64,000 nucleotides of DNA, from the NCBI GenBank assembly GCA_016710965.1, contig JADJTW010000014.1, forward strand, positions 45,975 to 109,974, given 5' to 3'. Below the pieces are notes generated by a model. That model saw only the letters and a program-made list of their open reading frames with translations, was not told the origin of the DNA and made no database searches. Position numbers and translations under genes: made by a program. Shown here piece by piece: positions 36,634 through 45,727 of the stretch. Numbering within the stretch: position 1 is the stretch's first letter; each line of letters opens with the position of its first letter. The DNA comes from Flavobacteriales bacterium. Lineage in GTDB: Bacteria; Bacteroidota; Bacteroidia; Flavobacteriales_F; PHOS-HE28.

Positions 36634-39417
36634 ATGAAACAGCTATACACGCTCCTGTTCTCCATTCTGTCGGTCTTCAGCACCCAGGCGCAGATCACCA
36701 TCGGCCAGGCGGAGATGCCTCATGCGAACGATGAACTCGTGCGCGTCCGAGCAGTGACCAATCCCCTTGTCAACTACGCTGCGACGGGTCCGGCGCATAC
36801 GTGGGACTATTCCAATCTGGCCGCCAATGCAGGCGATACCACGAACTACCAGACCGTAGCCAGCACCAATTTCATCTATGCCATCGTCTACGCCGACATC
36901 TTCTTCAACGCGAACCGCGCCAACCACGCGAAGCAGGGAGTGGACATCCCCTTCAGCAATCTGCTGCCCATCGACAACCCGTACACATTCCGCTATCACT
37001 CCAACAGCGTGTACAAAACGGTGGGCTACGGCGTGGAACTGAGCGGCATTCCCTTGCCCCTCATCTTCGACCAGCATGATGTGATCTACCAGTTGCCACT
37101 GGCCTACGGGAACACGAGCGCATCGCACAGCAGCTACCACATCGATATCCCTAACATCGGCTACTACGGTTTCGAACAAGACCGCGATAACGTGGTCGAT
37201 GGTTGGGGCGCGATCACAACGCCTGGTGGGGTGTTCGATGTCATCCGGGTGAAGACGACCCTCACCATGCACGACACCATCACCGGCTTCGCGATCGATC
37301 GTCCGGTGGTGCGCGAGTACAAATGGCTGGCCCAGGGCCTGCGCGTACCGGTGCTTCAGATCAACACCACCACGGTCTTCGGAACGGAGATCGTGAACGC
37401 CATTTACTACTATGATGTGCCGCGCACCATCGAGGTGGTCGCCCCGCTGGCCAGTACCATCTGCCCCGGCGCGGCAGTGCCGGTCCACTATGAAGCAACG
37501 GGCGCATTCAATGCCGGGGGATTCTTCGTTCCTGCCAACCATTTCACCGCACAGCTCTCCGACGCCAGTGGCAGCTTCGCCTCGCCGGCGAACATCGGCG
37601 ATGTGACGGCCACAACATCGGGCATCATCAACGCCACCATCCCGGCCAACACGCCACCGGGCAGCGGATATCGCATCCGGGTCATCAGCACCAGCCCCGG
37701 GTTCACCGGCACGAGCAATGCCTTCAACATCACGATAGGCGGCGCCACGGCAGCCTCGATCTCGGCTTCCGGTCCTTCCCTGATCTGCACGGGCGAAACG
37801 CTGACGCTTACGGCGGTCGGCGGCCCTTCCTACCAATGGCAATTGAACGGAACGGACATCGGCGGTGCGACCAGCGACACATACGATGCCGCGCAAGCGG
37901 GCGCGTACACCGTGCTGGTAGACAACGCTTGCGGATCGGCGACATCGAACAGCATCGTCGTGGAGGTGAACGAACCGCCCACGCACGCTGTGGATGAGAC
38001 GGCTTACTTGATCTGCGCCGGGGCCTCCGTTATGGTCACCGCGCACGACCAGAGCGGGCAGCTTCCGCTCAGCTACCAATGGATGCTGAACAATGCGCCC
38101 ATCGTGGGTGCCACGGATAGCGTGGTCACCGCCACACTGGGCGGCATCTATACCGTGGAAGTGATCAACGGCACCACCGGATGCAACTTCATCACGGAGG
38201 ATGTGGTGGTGAGCGTGCAATCGGTGCCCGCGCCCGAGGTATCGGCACTTGATACCACCTCATTCTGCGCAGGTGGTTCGGTGCAGCTCTCTGCCGCGAA
38301 CGTTCCCGCAGGTACATTCCAGTGGTTTCTCGACGGCAGTGTGATCCCGAATGAGACCACCACTGAATTGACCGCCGATGCGAGCGGTGACTACACCATC
38401 ATCGCTACGAGCACCGATGGATGCTCGTCAGCACCGAGCGCAGCGATCACGGTGACCGTGAACGCTTTGCCCGAGACGCCGGACGCAACGGCCGTTGGCG
38501 CCACCAGCTTCTGCGATGGAGGATCGGTGGAACTGAACGTCCCTGCTGCGCTGGGCAACACCTACCAGTGGTACCTCGATGGCAATGCGATCAGTGGAGG
38601 AACGGATACTGCACTTGTAGCCATGGCCTCCGGTGAATACTCCATCGTGACCACCGACTCCGTCGGCTGTTCGTCCGAAGCCAGTGCCACCATCAGCGTG
38701 ATCGCGGAATCGCTCAATGCTCCCGGTGTGACCTCTACGGAACCCACCACCTTCTGCGAAGGCGGCGGTACCATGCTGATCGCCGACGCCATCGACGATG
38801 CGGCATACCAGTGGTGGCTGGATGGCCTCGAGATCAACGGAGCCACCATCAACCAATTGACGGTGACCACTGCCGGAGCCTACACCGTAACGGTGACCAG
38901 CCTGATCGGCTGCAGCGCGACCAGCGACCCGGCTATCGATGTGGTGGTGAACCCGCTGCCACCACAACCGCTGATCACACTATCGAACGACTCGTTGCTC
39001 GTGAGCGAAGCCGGAACCTTCCAATGGTTCATCGGCGGCGTCAGCATCCCTGGCGCCACCGATCCGTGGTGGGTGCCTTCTGTTGATGGCACGTACACCG
39101 TGCAATTCACCGACGCCAACGGGTGCAGCAGCCTCTCGGAGGGCTGGCTCTACCTGAGCACCCGAGTCACAGGCCTCTCCGCACCGAACCTGCTTGTGCT
39201 GCCCAACCCATCGAATGGGATCTTCTCCATCCAGTTGAGAGGTGGTCACGGCCAAGCCTATGAGGTCCTCGACGCCACCGGCCAATTGGTCCGCTCGGGA
39301 AGGCTTGCCGGTGCTCGCACGAGCGTGGACATGGGCCAAGCAGAGCAAGGGATGTATTTCCTGCGCATACGCGACAACGACAGCGCACCTGTGCTGCGGA
39401 TCCTGATCACGCGATAG
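36634..39417 (+). CDS. Large Ig-repeat adhesin-like protein with T9SS type A sorting domain
   Basis: The 927-residue protein has a signal peptide (MKQLYTLLFSILSVFSTQAQ) and a unique 270-residue N-terminal domain. At least six Ig-like/PKD-type repeats of about 80 residues follow, each with 'C-x-G-x-x-x-L-x-A' and 'Y-Q-W-x-L-[DN]-G' (for example 'YQWQLNGTDIGGATSDTY', 'FQWFLDGSVIPNETTTEL', 'YQWYLDGNAISGGTDTAL'). The tail 'NLLVLPNPSNGIFSIQLRGG...GMYFLRIRDNDSAPVLRILITR' is a clear T9SS type A sorting domain. Predicted cell-surface or secreted adhesin or structural protein. Confidence 0.92.
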   Translation: MKQLYTLLFSILSVFSTQAQITIGQAEMPHANDELVRVRAVTNPLVNYAATGPAHTWDYSNLAANAGDTTNYQTVASTNFIYAIVYADIFFNANRANHAKQGVDIPFSNLLPIDNPYTFRYHSNSVYKTVGYGVELSGIPLPLIFDQHDVIYQLPLAYGNTSASHSSYHIDIPNIGYYGFEQDRDNVVDGWGAITTPGGVFDVIRVKTTLTMHDTITGFAIDRPVVREYKWLAQGLRVPVLQINTTTVFGTEIVNAIYYYDVPRTIEVVAPLASTICPGAAVPVHYEATGAFNAGGFFVPANHFTAQLSDASGSFASPANIGDVTATTSGIINATIPANTPPGSGYRIRVISTSPGFTGTSNAFNITIGGATAASISASGPSLICTGETLTLTAVGGPSYQWQLNGTDIGGATSDTYDAAQAGAYTVLVDNACGSATSNSIVVEVNEPPTHAVDETAYLICAGASVMVTAHDQSGQLPLSYQWMLNNAPIVGATDSVVTATLGGIYTVEVINGTTGCNFITEDVVVSVQSVPAPEVSALDTTSFCAGGSVQLSAANVPAGTFQWFLDGSVIPNETTTELTADASGDYTIIATSTDGCSSAPSAAITVTVNALPETPDATAVGATSFCDGGSVELNVPAALGNTYQWYLDGNAISGGTDTALVAMASGEYSIVTTDSVGCSSEASATISVIAESLNAPGVTSTEPTTFCEGGGTMLIADAIDDAAYQWWLDGLEINGATINQLTVTTAGAYTVTVTSLIGCSATSDPAIDVVVNPLPPQPLITLSNDSLLVSEAGTFQWFIGGVSIPGATDPWWVPSVDGTYTVQFTDANGCSSLSEGWLYLSTRVTGLSAPNLLVLPNPSNGIFSIQLRGGHGQAYEVLDATGQLVRSGRLAGARTSVDMGQAEQGMYFLRIRDNDSAPVLRILITR

Positions 39418-39432
39418 GAGCCACTCCCTTGG

Positions 39433-39468
39433 AACAACGCCCCCCTCCACTGCGGAAGGGGCGTTGTT
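39433..39468. terminator. Bidirectional terminator hairpin
   Basis: AACAACGCCCC (39433-39443) pairs perfectly with GGGGCGTTGTT (39458-39468), with a 14-nt loop. It lies between the convergent Ig-repeat gene (ends 39417) and iron transporter gene (ends 39486). T-tracts are weak on both sides. Confidence 0.6.
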
Positions 39469-39485
39469 GCCTTCGTCATCAACCT

Positions 39486-40610
39486 TCACCCCGCCACGCT
39501 CACCCCGATCAACTTGCCGATGCCGAAGGTGATCGCGGCGGCGGCAAGCCCGAATAATACCTGGCGCATGCCGGAGAACCACACCCCGCGGCCGGTAAAG
39601 AGCGTAATGGCACTGCCGATGACGAAGAGGCCTGCAGCGCTCAAGCCAACACTGATGAGGATGGCGTTCGTTCCGCCGGTGAGGAAGAAGGGGATCACCG
39701 GGAGGATGGCGCCCACGGCGAAGAGGAAGAATGATGTGATGGCCGCTTCCCATGCCGAGCCCTTAAGCTCTTCCGCATTGATGCCCAGTTCCTCTTTCAC
39801 CAGAAGCGCATGCGCCTTGCCCTTGTCCGCCATCGCTTCCGTCGCCAGGCGTTCCGATTCCGCCTCCGAGATGCCCTTGGCCATGAAGATCAGCACCAAC
39901 TCCTTGCGCTCGCCCTCCGGATTCATTTCCAGTTCGGTCATCTCCAGCGCCATCTGCCGCTCGTACAGCTCCTGGGAGCTCTTCACGCTGATCCACTCGC
40001 CGAGCGCCATGCTCAATGCGCCGGCGAGCAGGCCGGCCAAGCCTGCGAGCAACACGCCTTGATCGCCATCGGTGGCACCCGCCACACCCATCACCAGGCT
40101 CATGTTGCTCACCAGTCCATCGTTCGCACCAAGCACCGCCGCGCGCAGCGCATTCCCGCCAACCGTCTTATGCTTGCCCTCGATCCTGCCCAGTTGTTCG
40201 CCGCCCATGCCCCGCTTGTTGGCCATCAGCGACTGCAGGATGAGCACGTGGTTGCGTTCTCCGCCGCTCAATGGTGCCCCGGTCTTCTGCTTCAATGCGA
40301 TGCTTGCGCTCGCCAACTCCTTCTCCACATCCATGAGCTGTGCGATCACATGGCCATAGCCCATGCGCTTGCCGATGCGATCGAGCATGCGCGCGCGCCA
40401 GGAGGGGCCTGGCATCTCCGTCAACGTTCCATCGGCGGTCAACTGGGCGAAGGCGTGATCGGCATGGCCGCGCTCGATGGCGGCCATCTCGCGGAAGAGC
40501 TTCGCCACTTGAGGGTCGTCCTCATGCGCCGCAATGCGGTCGTACAGGAAGGCGGCGTCGACCTCCGTACGGAGGCTTTCGATACGTAGGCGGAAAGATG
40601 GCGCGGACAT
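39486..40610 (-). CDS. Ferritin-like/VIT1-CCC1 membrane iron (manganese) transporter
   Basis: The 374-residue protein has an N-terminal ferritin-like (rubrerythrin-type) domain (about 1-140) with the iron-site pattern 'EVDAAFLYDRIA' and 'EMAAIERGHADHAF'. A VIT1/CCC1 membrane domain follows with 'AAVLGANDGLVSNMSLVMGVAG', 'ALSMALGEWISVKSSQELYE' and three further helices at the C-terminus. Such fusions bind Fe(II) at the ferritin domain and move it across the membrane. The start is ATG 40610. It is divergent from the cytochrome genes at 40713, consistent with a shared iron/redox theme. Confidence 0.92.
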   Translation of the reverse strand: MSAPSFRLRIESLRTEVDAAFLYDRIAAHEDDPQVAKLFREMAAIERGHADHAFAQLTADGTLTEMPGPSWRARMLDRIGKRMGYGHVIAQLMDVEKELASASIALKQKTGAPLSGGERNHVLILQSLMANKRGMGGEQLGRIEGKHKTVGGNALRAAVLGANDGLVSNMSLVMGVAGATDGDQGVLLAGLAGLLAGALSMALGEWISVKSSQELYERQMALEMTELEMNPEGERKELVLIFMAKGISEAESERLATEAMADKGKAHALLVKEELGINAEELKGSAWEAAITSFFLFAVGAILPVIPFFLTGGTNAILISVGLSAAGLFVIGSAITLFTGRGVWFSGMRQVLFGLAAAAITFGIGKLIGVSVAG

Positions 40611-40699
40611 GCTTGCAAGTTCGTGATAGTGAGGTGATGCTCGGGACGAAAAGTCACATGCCTGTTGATGAATGTCACTCTGCACCAGTGCTCAACAGG

Positions 40700-40707
40700 T
40701 AGCTTGC
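40700..40707 (+). promoter_or_regulatory. -7 box directly before the membrane cytochrome gene
   Basis: TAGCTTGC ends 5 nt before the ATG at 40713, implying a leaderless transcript for the two-gene cytochrome operon. Confidence 0.4.
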
Positions 40708-40712
40708 GACTC

Positions 40713-41309
40713 ATGTCGACCTCCCGCACCGCTCCACCGGGGTCCAATGTGCTCATCAGGCATGTGCTGCCTTTCGCAGGCATGTTCCTCCTGATGATCC
40801 TCATTACCATCCTCATCGACTACCTGCTTCACGCCGTGGACCTCGTCATCATCGGCCGCTACCTGGGGCCCATCGGCACGGCGGTCATTCTTGCATCCTT
40901 CGTCTATTCGTTGCGCAAGCGCCAGCTCATCCGGTCGGGATCACCCAAGCAGCTTCTCATGATCCATGAGCGCATGGCGTGGGTGGGGTCGGTCATGATC
41001 CTGGTGCATGCGGGCATCCATTTCAACGCGCGCCTGCCATGGATCGCCACCGCCCTGCTCCTGATCAGTGTGGCCAGCGGACTTGTGGGAAAATACCTGT
41101 TGAAGAAGGCGAGCGAGACCGTGGGTGAGCGACGCCGGTCCATCGTGGCGTCTGGCATGAACGTAGAGGAGGCCGAGAAAGAGCTCTTTCTCGATCTGGT
41201 GGCCGTGGATGCCATGAAGAAGTGGCGCGTGGTGCATATGCCTATCGCCTTCCTCGTCGCGGTGTTCTCCCTCATGCACATTGTTTCGATCCTGCTCTTC
41301 GCCAAATGA
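40713..41309 (+). CDS. b-type cytochrome-like membrane protein
   Basis: The 198-residue protein has four to five transmembrane helices. Histidines are placed inside helices as for b-haem ligation: 'LLMIHERMAWVGSVMILVHAGIHFN' and 'RVVHMPIAFLVAVFSLMHIVSILLF'. The pattern resembles cytochrome b561/ferric reductase-like domains. Its stop overlaps the ATG of the multihaem cytochrome (ATGA). The pair probably moves electrons between the membrane quinone pool and periplasmic haems. No named family is certain. Confidence 0.7.
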   Translation: MSTSRTAPPGSNVLIRHVLPFAGMFLLMILITILIDYLLHAVDLVIIGRYLGPIGTAVILASFVYSLRKRQLIRSGSPKQLLMIHERMAWVGSVMILVHAGIHFNARLPWIATALLLISVASGLVGKYLLKKASETVGERRRSIVASGMNVEEAEKELFLDLVAVDAMKKWRVVHMPIAFLVAVFSLMHIVSILLFAK

Positions 41310-42307
41310 GGGCCGCGATCGTTCTCGCTCTCATCGCCTTATGCACCACGTTGGTGTTCATGTATCCGCACCGCATGGTGGAACCGGGCGAGCTATCCGA
41401 AGCGCACCAGCAGACCGGCAACGATTGCTTCTCCTGCCACAAGCCCTTCGGCGGCTTGCCCAATGATCGTTGCATCGCGTGCCACACCCTTGCCGACATC
41501 GGCAGAGATACCGTGGCGCACGCCGAACGACCGCTCTTCCACGAGGCGCTCGAGGCCATGGAGTGCGTGTCCTGCCACGGCGAGCACAATGGGCGTAGCG
41601 CGGACCTGGCTCCGGCTGGCTTCGTGCATGATCTGCTTTCTGCGGCCATCGCTGCGAACTGCGTTGCATGCCACGCCAAGCCCGCCGATGACTTGCACGC
41701 ACCGCTGCCGAACACATGTTCATCGTGCCACGATGCACAGCAGTGGAAGCCCGCACGCGAATTCGACCATGCCTTGCTGCCCATTGAACGCCGTAATGAT
41801 TGCGCCAGCTGCCACCAGGAGCCCAGCGATGCCATGCACGAGCGTATCGCAGCGAATTGCACTAGCTGCCATACGACCGATGGCTGGAAGCCCGCCCACT
41901 TCGATCACACCAAGCTCACGCAAGCAGAGCAGAACACCTGCGCTGGCTGTCATCAGGCACCATCGGACGCCTTCCACCAGAGCACCAAGGACAACTGTGC
42001 CAGCTGCCACGGCACCAACGCCTGGTCGCCTTCAACGTTCGATCACAGTGCCTACTTCCGGCTCGAGGGCGACCACAACGCGAAGTGCGCCACCTGCCAC
42101 CAAGCGAACAACTATGACACTTACACCTGCTACGGCTGTCACGAGCACACACGGGGCAACATCATGGGCGAGCACCAGGAGGAAGGCATCACGAATATCG
42201 CCGATTGCGTGCGCTGCCATCGCAGTGGCGATGAGGATGACGCACGAGAGGGCGGTGAAGGAGGCCGGGAGAACAAGAGGGATGAGAAGGGGGAACATGA
42301 TGACTAG
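41306..42307 (+). CDS. Twelve-haem cytochrome c (cytochrome c3/NapC-like family)
   Basis: The 333-residue protein has an N-terminal anchor (MRAAIVLALIALCTTLVFMY) followed by twelve CxxCH motifs: CFSCH, CIACH, CVSCH, CVACH, CSSCH, CASCH, CTSCH, CAGCH, CASCH, CATCH, CYGCH and CVRCH. Many are followed by 'W-K/S-P-a-x-F-D-H' segments that supply distal histidines. The C-terminus is a charged D/E/K/R-rich tail. It is coupled to the upstream b-type protein and presumably receives or donates electrons in the periplasm. The following 42308-42498 shows only a short CCCG-ATCAT-CGGG hairpin (42381-42393). Confidence 0.92.
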   Translation: MRAAIVLALIALCTTLVFMYPHRMVEPGELSEAHQQTGNDCFSCHKPFGGLPNDRCIACHTLADIGRDTVAHAERPLFHEALEAMECVSCHGEHNGRSADLAPAGFVHDLLSAAIAANCVACHAKPADDLHAPLPNTCSSCHDAQQWKPAREFDHALLPIERRNDCASCHQEPSDAMHERIAANCTSCHTTDGWKPAHFDHTKLTQAEQNTCAGCHQAPSDAFHQSTKDNCASCHGTNAWSPSTFDHSAYFRLEGDHNAKCATCHQANNYDTYTCYGCHEHTRGNIMGEHQEEGITNIADCVRCHRSGDEDDAREGGEGGRENKRDEKGEHDD

Positions 42308-42498
42308 ACGCAGGAAGACCGACGCACGGCCGAAATCATGCACGGTCCGACCGCAGCAATGGGTCCGGGCACTAACGCTACCCGATCATCGGGCAACAGC
42401 CGTAGAGCACCGATAGGCTCGGTACACCGGATGAAGATGCAGGGCACGGCGGGCAACCGTTCTGAAGGCGCAGTTGCTCGCTGATCATCAACCTCTGC

Positions 42499-43248
42499 CT
42501 ATGCTCCTCGCGCAAGTTCCCGATCGATCATCGCGATCAGTTGATCGCTCAGCTTCAGGACCTGGTTCAACTGGCCGTTCATGGTGGAGAACTCGAGGAA
42601 GGCCATGAGGAATCCGTTCTTCACCCGCACATCGGCGAAGTAGCGGTCGTAATCCGCACGGAGCAGTGCCACATCCTTCTTCATGTGCAGGTCGATCATC
42701 GGGCCCATGTCCTTGAGCTCATAGAGCGGCTTGTATATGACCTCCTCCGAGTCGAAGCGGAAGTGGTCCTCCTCTGCCTTGAACTTCTCGAATAGCTGTT
42801 CGAGCTTCAGCAAGGCGGTCTTCAGGCTGTCGTTGGTGAGCTGGGCGAGGCCACCGGTGTTCATCAGTTCCTTGAAGGTGAAGTTGATCGGGTAATAGCG
42901 CTGCCAGGCATAGATGGAGATGCAGTCCTCGTTGAAGGCCCTCCAATCCGCGATGGTATCGCCATCGATCTTGGCGATCACGCGTTGCGTGGCCCCGATG
43001 CAATCGGTGCGCACAGCGATGAACTCCTTCACCTTATCCTGGTTGGCGAGCAGGTCGGACTTGATGTTCTCCAAGTACTTGACCTCCCGCGCGCGGGCCC
43101 TCCGCAGGTCGTTGTTGTTGTTGATCTGCAAGGCGATCAGGATGCCGATCACCACCAGCACGATCTCGCCGATGGCGTAGAGCAGGTATCTCGAAAATCG
43201 GTTCTCGTTCAGCATGCGTTGGCGGATATGACGGAAGAACTTGATCAT
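42499..43248 (-). CDS. DUF6090 family protein, paralogue 1
   Basis: The 249-residue protein has the family's conserved N-terminus: 'FFRHIRQRMLNENRFSRYLLYAIGEI' followed by one membrane helix ('LVVIGILIALQIN'). The remainder is a mostly helical soluble domain ('KYLENIKSDLLANQDKVKEF', 'LMNTGGLAQLTNDSLKTALL'). DUF6090 has no known function. It is the last of four consecutive paralogues on this strand and overlaps the stop of paralogue 2 by 4 nt. Confidence 0.88.
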   Translation of the reverse strand: MIKFFRHIRQRMLNENRFSRYLLYAIGEIVLVVIGILIALQINNNNDLRRARAREVKYLENIKSDLLANQDKVKEFIAVRTDCIGATQRVIAKIDGDTIADWRAFNEDCISIYAWQRYYPINFTFKELMNTGGLAQLTNDSLKTALLKLEQLFEKFKAEEDHFRFDSEEVIYKPLYELKDMGPMIDLHMKKDVALLRADYDRYFADVRVKNGFLMAFLEFSTMNGQLNQVLKLSDQLIAMIDRELARGA

Positions 43249-43976
43249 GACCCGTGGATATACAATTCCTTGTCGATCATTTCGATGACCTGACCTGCCT
43301 TCTTGATGTTGAGGTCATACTGCACTTTGAACCAGCCTTGGATCTTCAACTTCCGATGCATGATCAGGTTCCTGAACTCCTGGTTTCCGACGAGTCTCCC
43401 CGGATCGATCGGTTTGGCATACTTGAAGAAGGCGTATTCCTGCATTTCCTTCAGGTAGAATTCACCGAATGTTCGTTCGTCGAATTGGTATTCTGTCTCC
43501 ATGTAGTTCTCCACGTAATGATACCTTCCTTCGTACAAGTCGCTCAGTGCGGCTCTGATCGTGTCATTGGAGATCAACCTGATGCCCGTTGCTTTGAGGT
43601 TCTCGTAGGCAGCTTTGTTGGGTGCGAATACCCCTTGTGCAGGGATCTTTCCAAAATGCACGTTCAATGAGTCGTGATAAGGGGTCTTACCATCAATGAA
43701 GTCAATGACAACATCAGCGGAATGAACAGGGGTATCATACAATCGCCAATCCTGTTGAAAGTCCTTGATATCTGCACGTAGATTGGCCTTCAGTTCCATT
43801 AGCGTTGACCTCTCCAGAATCCCCTTTTTCCGATTCTCGTTCCAATTGTTGATCTGCAAGGCGATCAAGATCCCGATCACCACCAGCACGATCTCGCCGA
43901 TGGCATAGGTGAAGTAGCGTGTGACGCGGCCCTGGGCCAGCAGGCTTTGGCGTATGGTTCGGAAGAAGCGGATCAT
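43245..43976 (-). CDS. DUF6090 family protein, paralogue 2
   Basis: The 243-residue protein has 'FFRTIRQSLLAQGRVTRYFTYAIGEI', the membrane helix 'LVVIGILIALQINNWNENR' and a helical soluble part ending 'KKAGQVIEMIDKELYIHGS'. The second half is noticeably richer in A/T and Lys/Phe codons than its neighbours, hinting at a different recent history. It is coupled to paralogue 1 by a 4-nt overlap, and its first 240 nt overlap the 3' end of paralogue 3. Confidence 0.88.
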   Translation of the reverse strand: MIRFFRTIRQSLLAQGRVTRYFTYAIGEIVLVVIGILIALQINNWNENRKKGILERSTLMELKANLRADIKDFQQDWRLYDTPVHSADVVIDFIDGKTPYHDSLNVHFGKIPAQGVFAPNKAAYENLKATGIRLISNDTIRAALSDLYEGRYHYVENYMETEYQFDERTFGEFYLKEMQEYAFFKYAKPIDPGRLVGNQEFRNLIMHRKLKIQGWFKVQYDLNIKKAGQVIEMIDKELYIHGS

Positions 43977-44766
43977 TCGGCAGGGTGTTCAGGTCCGCGT
44001 CAATGAAGCCGATGAGCCGCTTCGTGTCCGCAACGATGGCTTCATATTGGCGACGTATGTACACGTTGTTCCCTCGCGCCAGCTTCAGGCCGTTCCGGAT
44101 GGTGAGGTCGCTCAAGATCGCGGTTGTCTGTGCCAGCAGCTCGCGCCCGCGCTGCGGAGATACGAGCGTGTCGTTCACCGCCCTCCCCATGCGCGTGCTT
44201 TCGTCCAGGTCCTGGAACGGAGCGTACTCCCGGATGCCTGCTGTCCGATCATAGAGGTACTCGTGATACTCACGCTCCATGTGCGCGGTGGACGTCACCA
44301 GGAGGGCATTGCGCTCTTCGATCCGGAGCAGCAGCGTCCGGATCGAGTCGTCGCGGATGATGTTGAGATCGCCTGAGTTGGTGAGTTCCTTCAGGGCATT
44401 GGTACGTGGGATGTAATTGCGCCAGATGTACACGTTCCACAGCATGCTGTCCACCTGGAGCAGCCCTTGGATGTTCGTGGGGGGCGCGTGCTTCAGCAAG
44501 GCGATCGCCGACGTCACCTTCCTGTTCCGCTCGATGATCATATCATCCAGGTTCTCCAGGTCCACCAGCAGGTCCAGCTTCAGGGTCTGCAGATACTTCA
44601 CTTCCTTCTGCCGGTCCAGCCGGGCCAAGTTCCACAGGTTCACCTGCAAGGCCAGCAAGATCCCGATCATCACCAGGAAGATCTCGCCGATGGCGTAGAC
44701 CAGGTAGCGCGTTAGGCGATTCTCCTTCAGGAGCCGGTGGCGGATGGTGTTGAAGATGCGGGGCAT
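43735..44766 (-). CDS. DUF6090 family protein, paralogue 3, with abnormal C-terminal extension
   Basis: The 343-residue frame has a standard DUF6090 N-terminus ('IFNTIRHRLLKENRLTRYLVYAIGEIFLVMIGILLALQ', split here by position) and soluble domain to about residue 262 ('KRLIGFIDADLN'). The remaining about 80 residues read through the start of paralogue 2 in another frame and resemble no protein ('HRRDRAGGDRDLDRLADQQ'). Paralogue lengths and the ATGA coupling elsewhere suggest the true end is near 43976, reached by a one-base shift. Either an indel is present or the stop was lost. Confidence 0.8.
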   Translation of the reverse strand: MPRIFNTIRHRLLKENRLTRYLVYAIGEIFLVMIGILLALQVNLWNLARLDRQKEVKYLQTLKLDLLVDLENLDDMIIERNRKVTSAIALLKHAPPTNIQGLLQVDSMLWNVYIWRNYIPRTNALKELTNSGDLNIIRDDSIRTLLLRIEERNALLVTSTAHMEREYHEYLYDRTAGIREYAPFQDLDESTRMGRAVNDTLVSPQRGRELLAQTTAILSDLTIRNGLKLARGNNVYIRRQYEAIVADTKRLIGFIDADLNTLPNDPLLPNHTPKPAGPGPRHTLLHLCHRRDRAGGDRDLDRLADQQLERESEKGDSGEVNANGTEGQSTCRYQGLSTGLAIV

Positions 44767-44776
44767 GGTCGGTGGA

Positions 44777-45571
44777 TCAGTTCTCCTTCAGTTCGGCATC
44801 GATCAGTTCTAGGATCTCCACGATGCTCTTGCGCAATGCCTCGCTCTGGCGGTTCGCGAAGAGGCTCGCAGAGACCACCGTGGAGAGGAGGTCCTCCGTC
44901 TCCGGCTGGGCGAAGAAGGTTGCAAGGTCAGGGGTGCGCTTGGAGCGCGCAAGGTCCAGGTTCACCGCGCTCTTCTTGTCGAGCATGATGGTCTGCACCA
45001 CATCCAGCCCGCTCCATTTGGCGGCATGGATGTTCCTCATGGGATAGTTCGCCCGAAGGAATGGAGCATAGACGTTGCGGTTGAGGCCGATCCAGGCCAC
45101 TTCCTCCTCGGTGACTTGGACCAGTTCGCTTGTCCAGGTGGAGAGCTTGCGCCGCAGGGCCAGGTTGCTGATCAGGTACAGTCTTCCGGAAGTAATCAGG
45201 TCGTTGGTCACCGGGTCGAACGTGGGGCTCACCGTGGTCCGCGCGATGAAGGTCTCCACGGAATCCGGCACGATCATCGTCGGGTCATCGTGGTAGGCCA
45301 GCAGTTGCAAGCCCGCACGCATCATGATCTTGCGCATGGATATCTTCTCGTCCAGCTGCACCAGGTTCGAGGTGAACTCATCGCGCAATTGTTCCAAGGT
45401 CTGGATCTCCGCTTTGCGCTGGTTACGCTCTTCCTTCAGCAGGTTCAGCTGCAAGGCGATGAGGATGCCGATCACCACCAGCACGATCTCGCCGATGGCG
45501 TAGACCAGGTAGCGCGTGAAGCGGTTCTGTGCAAGCAGCTGTTGGCGAATGCTGTTGAATATGCGAGGCAT
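44777..45571 (-). CDS. DUF6090 family protein, paralogue 4 (first of the operon)
   Basis: The 264-residue protein starts at ATG 45571 (MPRIFNSIRQQLLAQNRFTR); the longer frame upstream lacks family sequence. The conserved 'YLVYAIGEIVLVVIGILIAL' segment is followed by a coiled-coil-prone stretch ('LLKEERNQRKAEIQTLEQL') and a helical domain ending 'IVEILELIDAELKEN'. It is 10 nt upstream of paralogue 3 and is probably the promoter-proximal gene of the four-gene operon. Confidence 0.88.
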   Translation of the reverse strand: MPRIFNSIRQQLLAQNRFTRYLVYAIGEIVLVVIGILIALQLNLLKEERNQRKAEIQTLEQLRDEFTSNLVQLDEKISMRKIMMRAGLQLLAYHDDPTMIVPDSVETFIARTTVSPTFDPVTNDLITSGRLYLISNLALRRKLSTWTSELVQVTEEEVAWIGLNRNVYAPFLRANYPMRNIHAAKWSGLDVVQTIMLDKKSAVNLDLARSKRTPDLATFFAQPETEDLLSTVVSASLFANRQSEALRKSIVEILELIDAELKEN

Positions 45572-45699
45572 GTGCGGTGGTAGGCCGACGAATGTCGGTA
45601 AAGGGTTCCACCCATCGGGTCGGTCTTCGCTCTTGTTGGCGGTTCCATGGCCCACTCGAACGCGTGAGGCCCCTTGTGATGACCCACTTGATCCTCGCG

Positions 45700-45707
45700 T
45701 ATCTTGA
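45700..45707 (+). promoter_or_regulatory. Candidate -7 box of the gene at 45728
   Basis: TATCTTGA, 20 nt before the ATG. A TTG at 45674-45676 lies 23 nt upstream, slightly farther than the usual 19. Confidence 0.35.
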
Positions 45708-45727
45708 TCGTCGAATGATCATCGCAC

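Noticed and set aside
42381..42393. Terminator after the multihaem cytochrome gene
   Set aside because: Only a 4-bp stem (CCCG/CGGG) with no T-run; too weak to list as a terminator.
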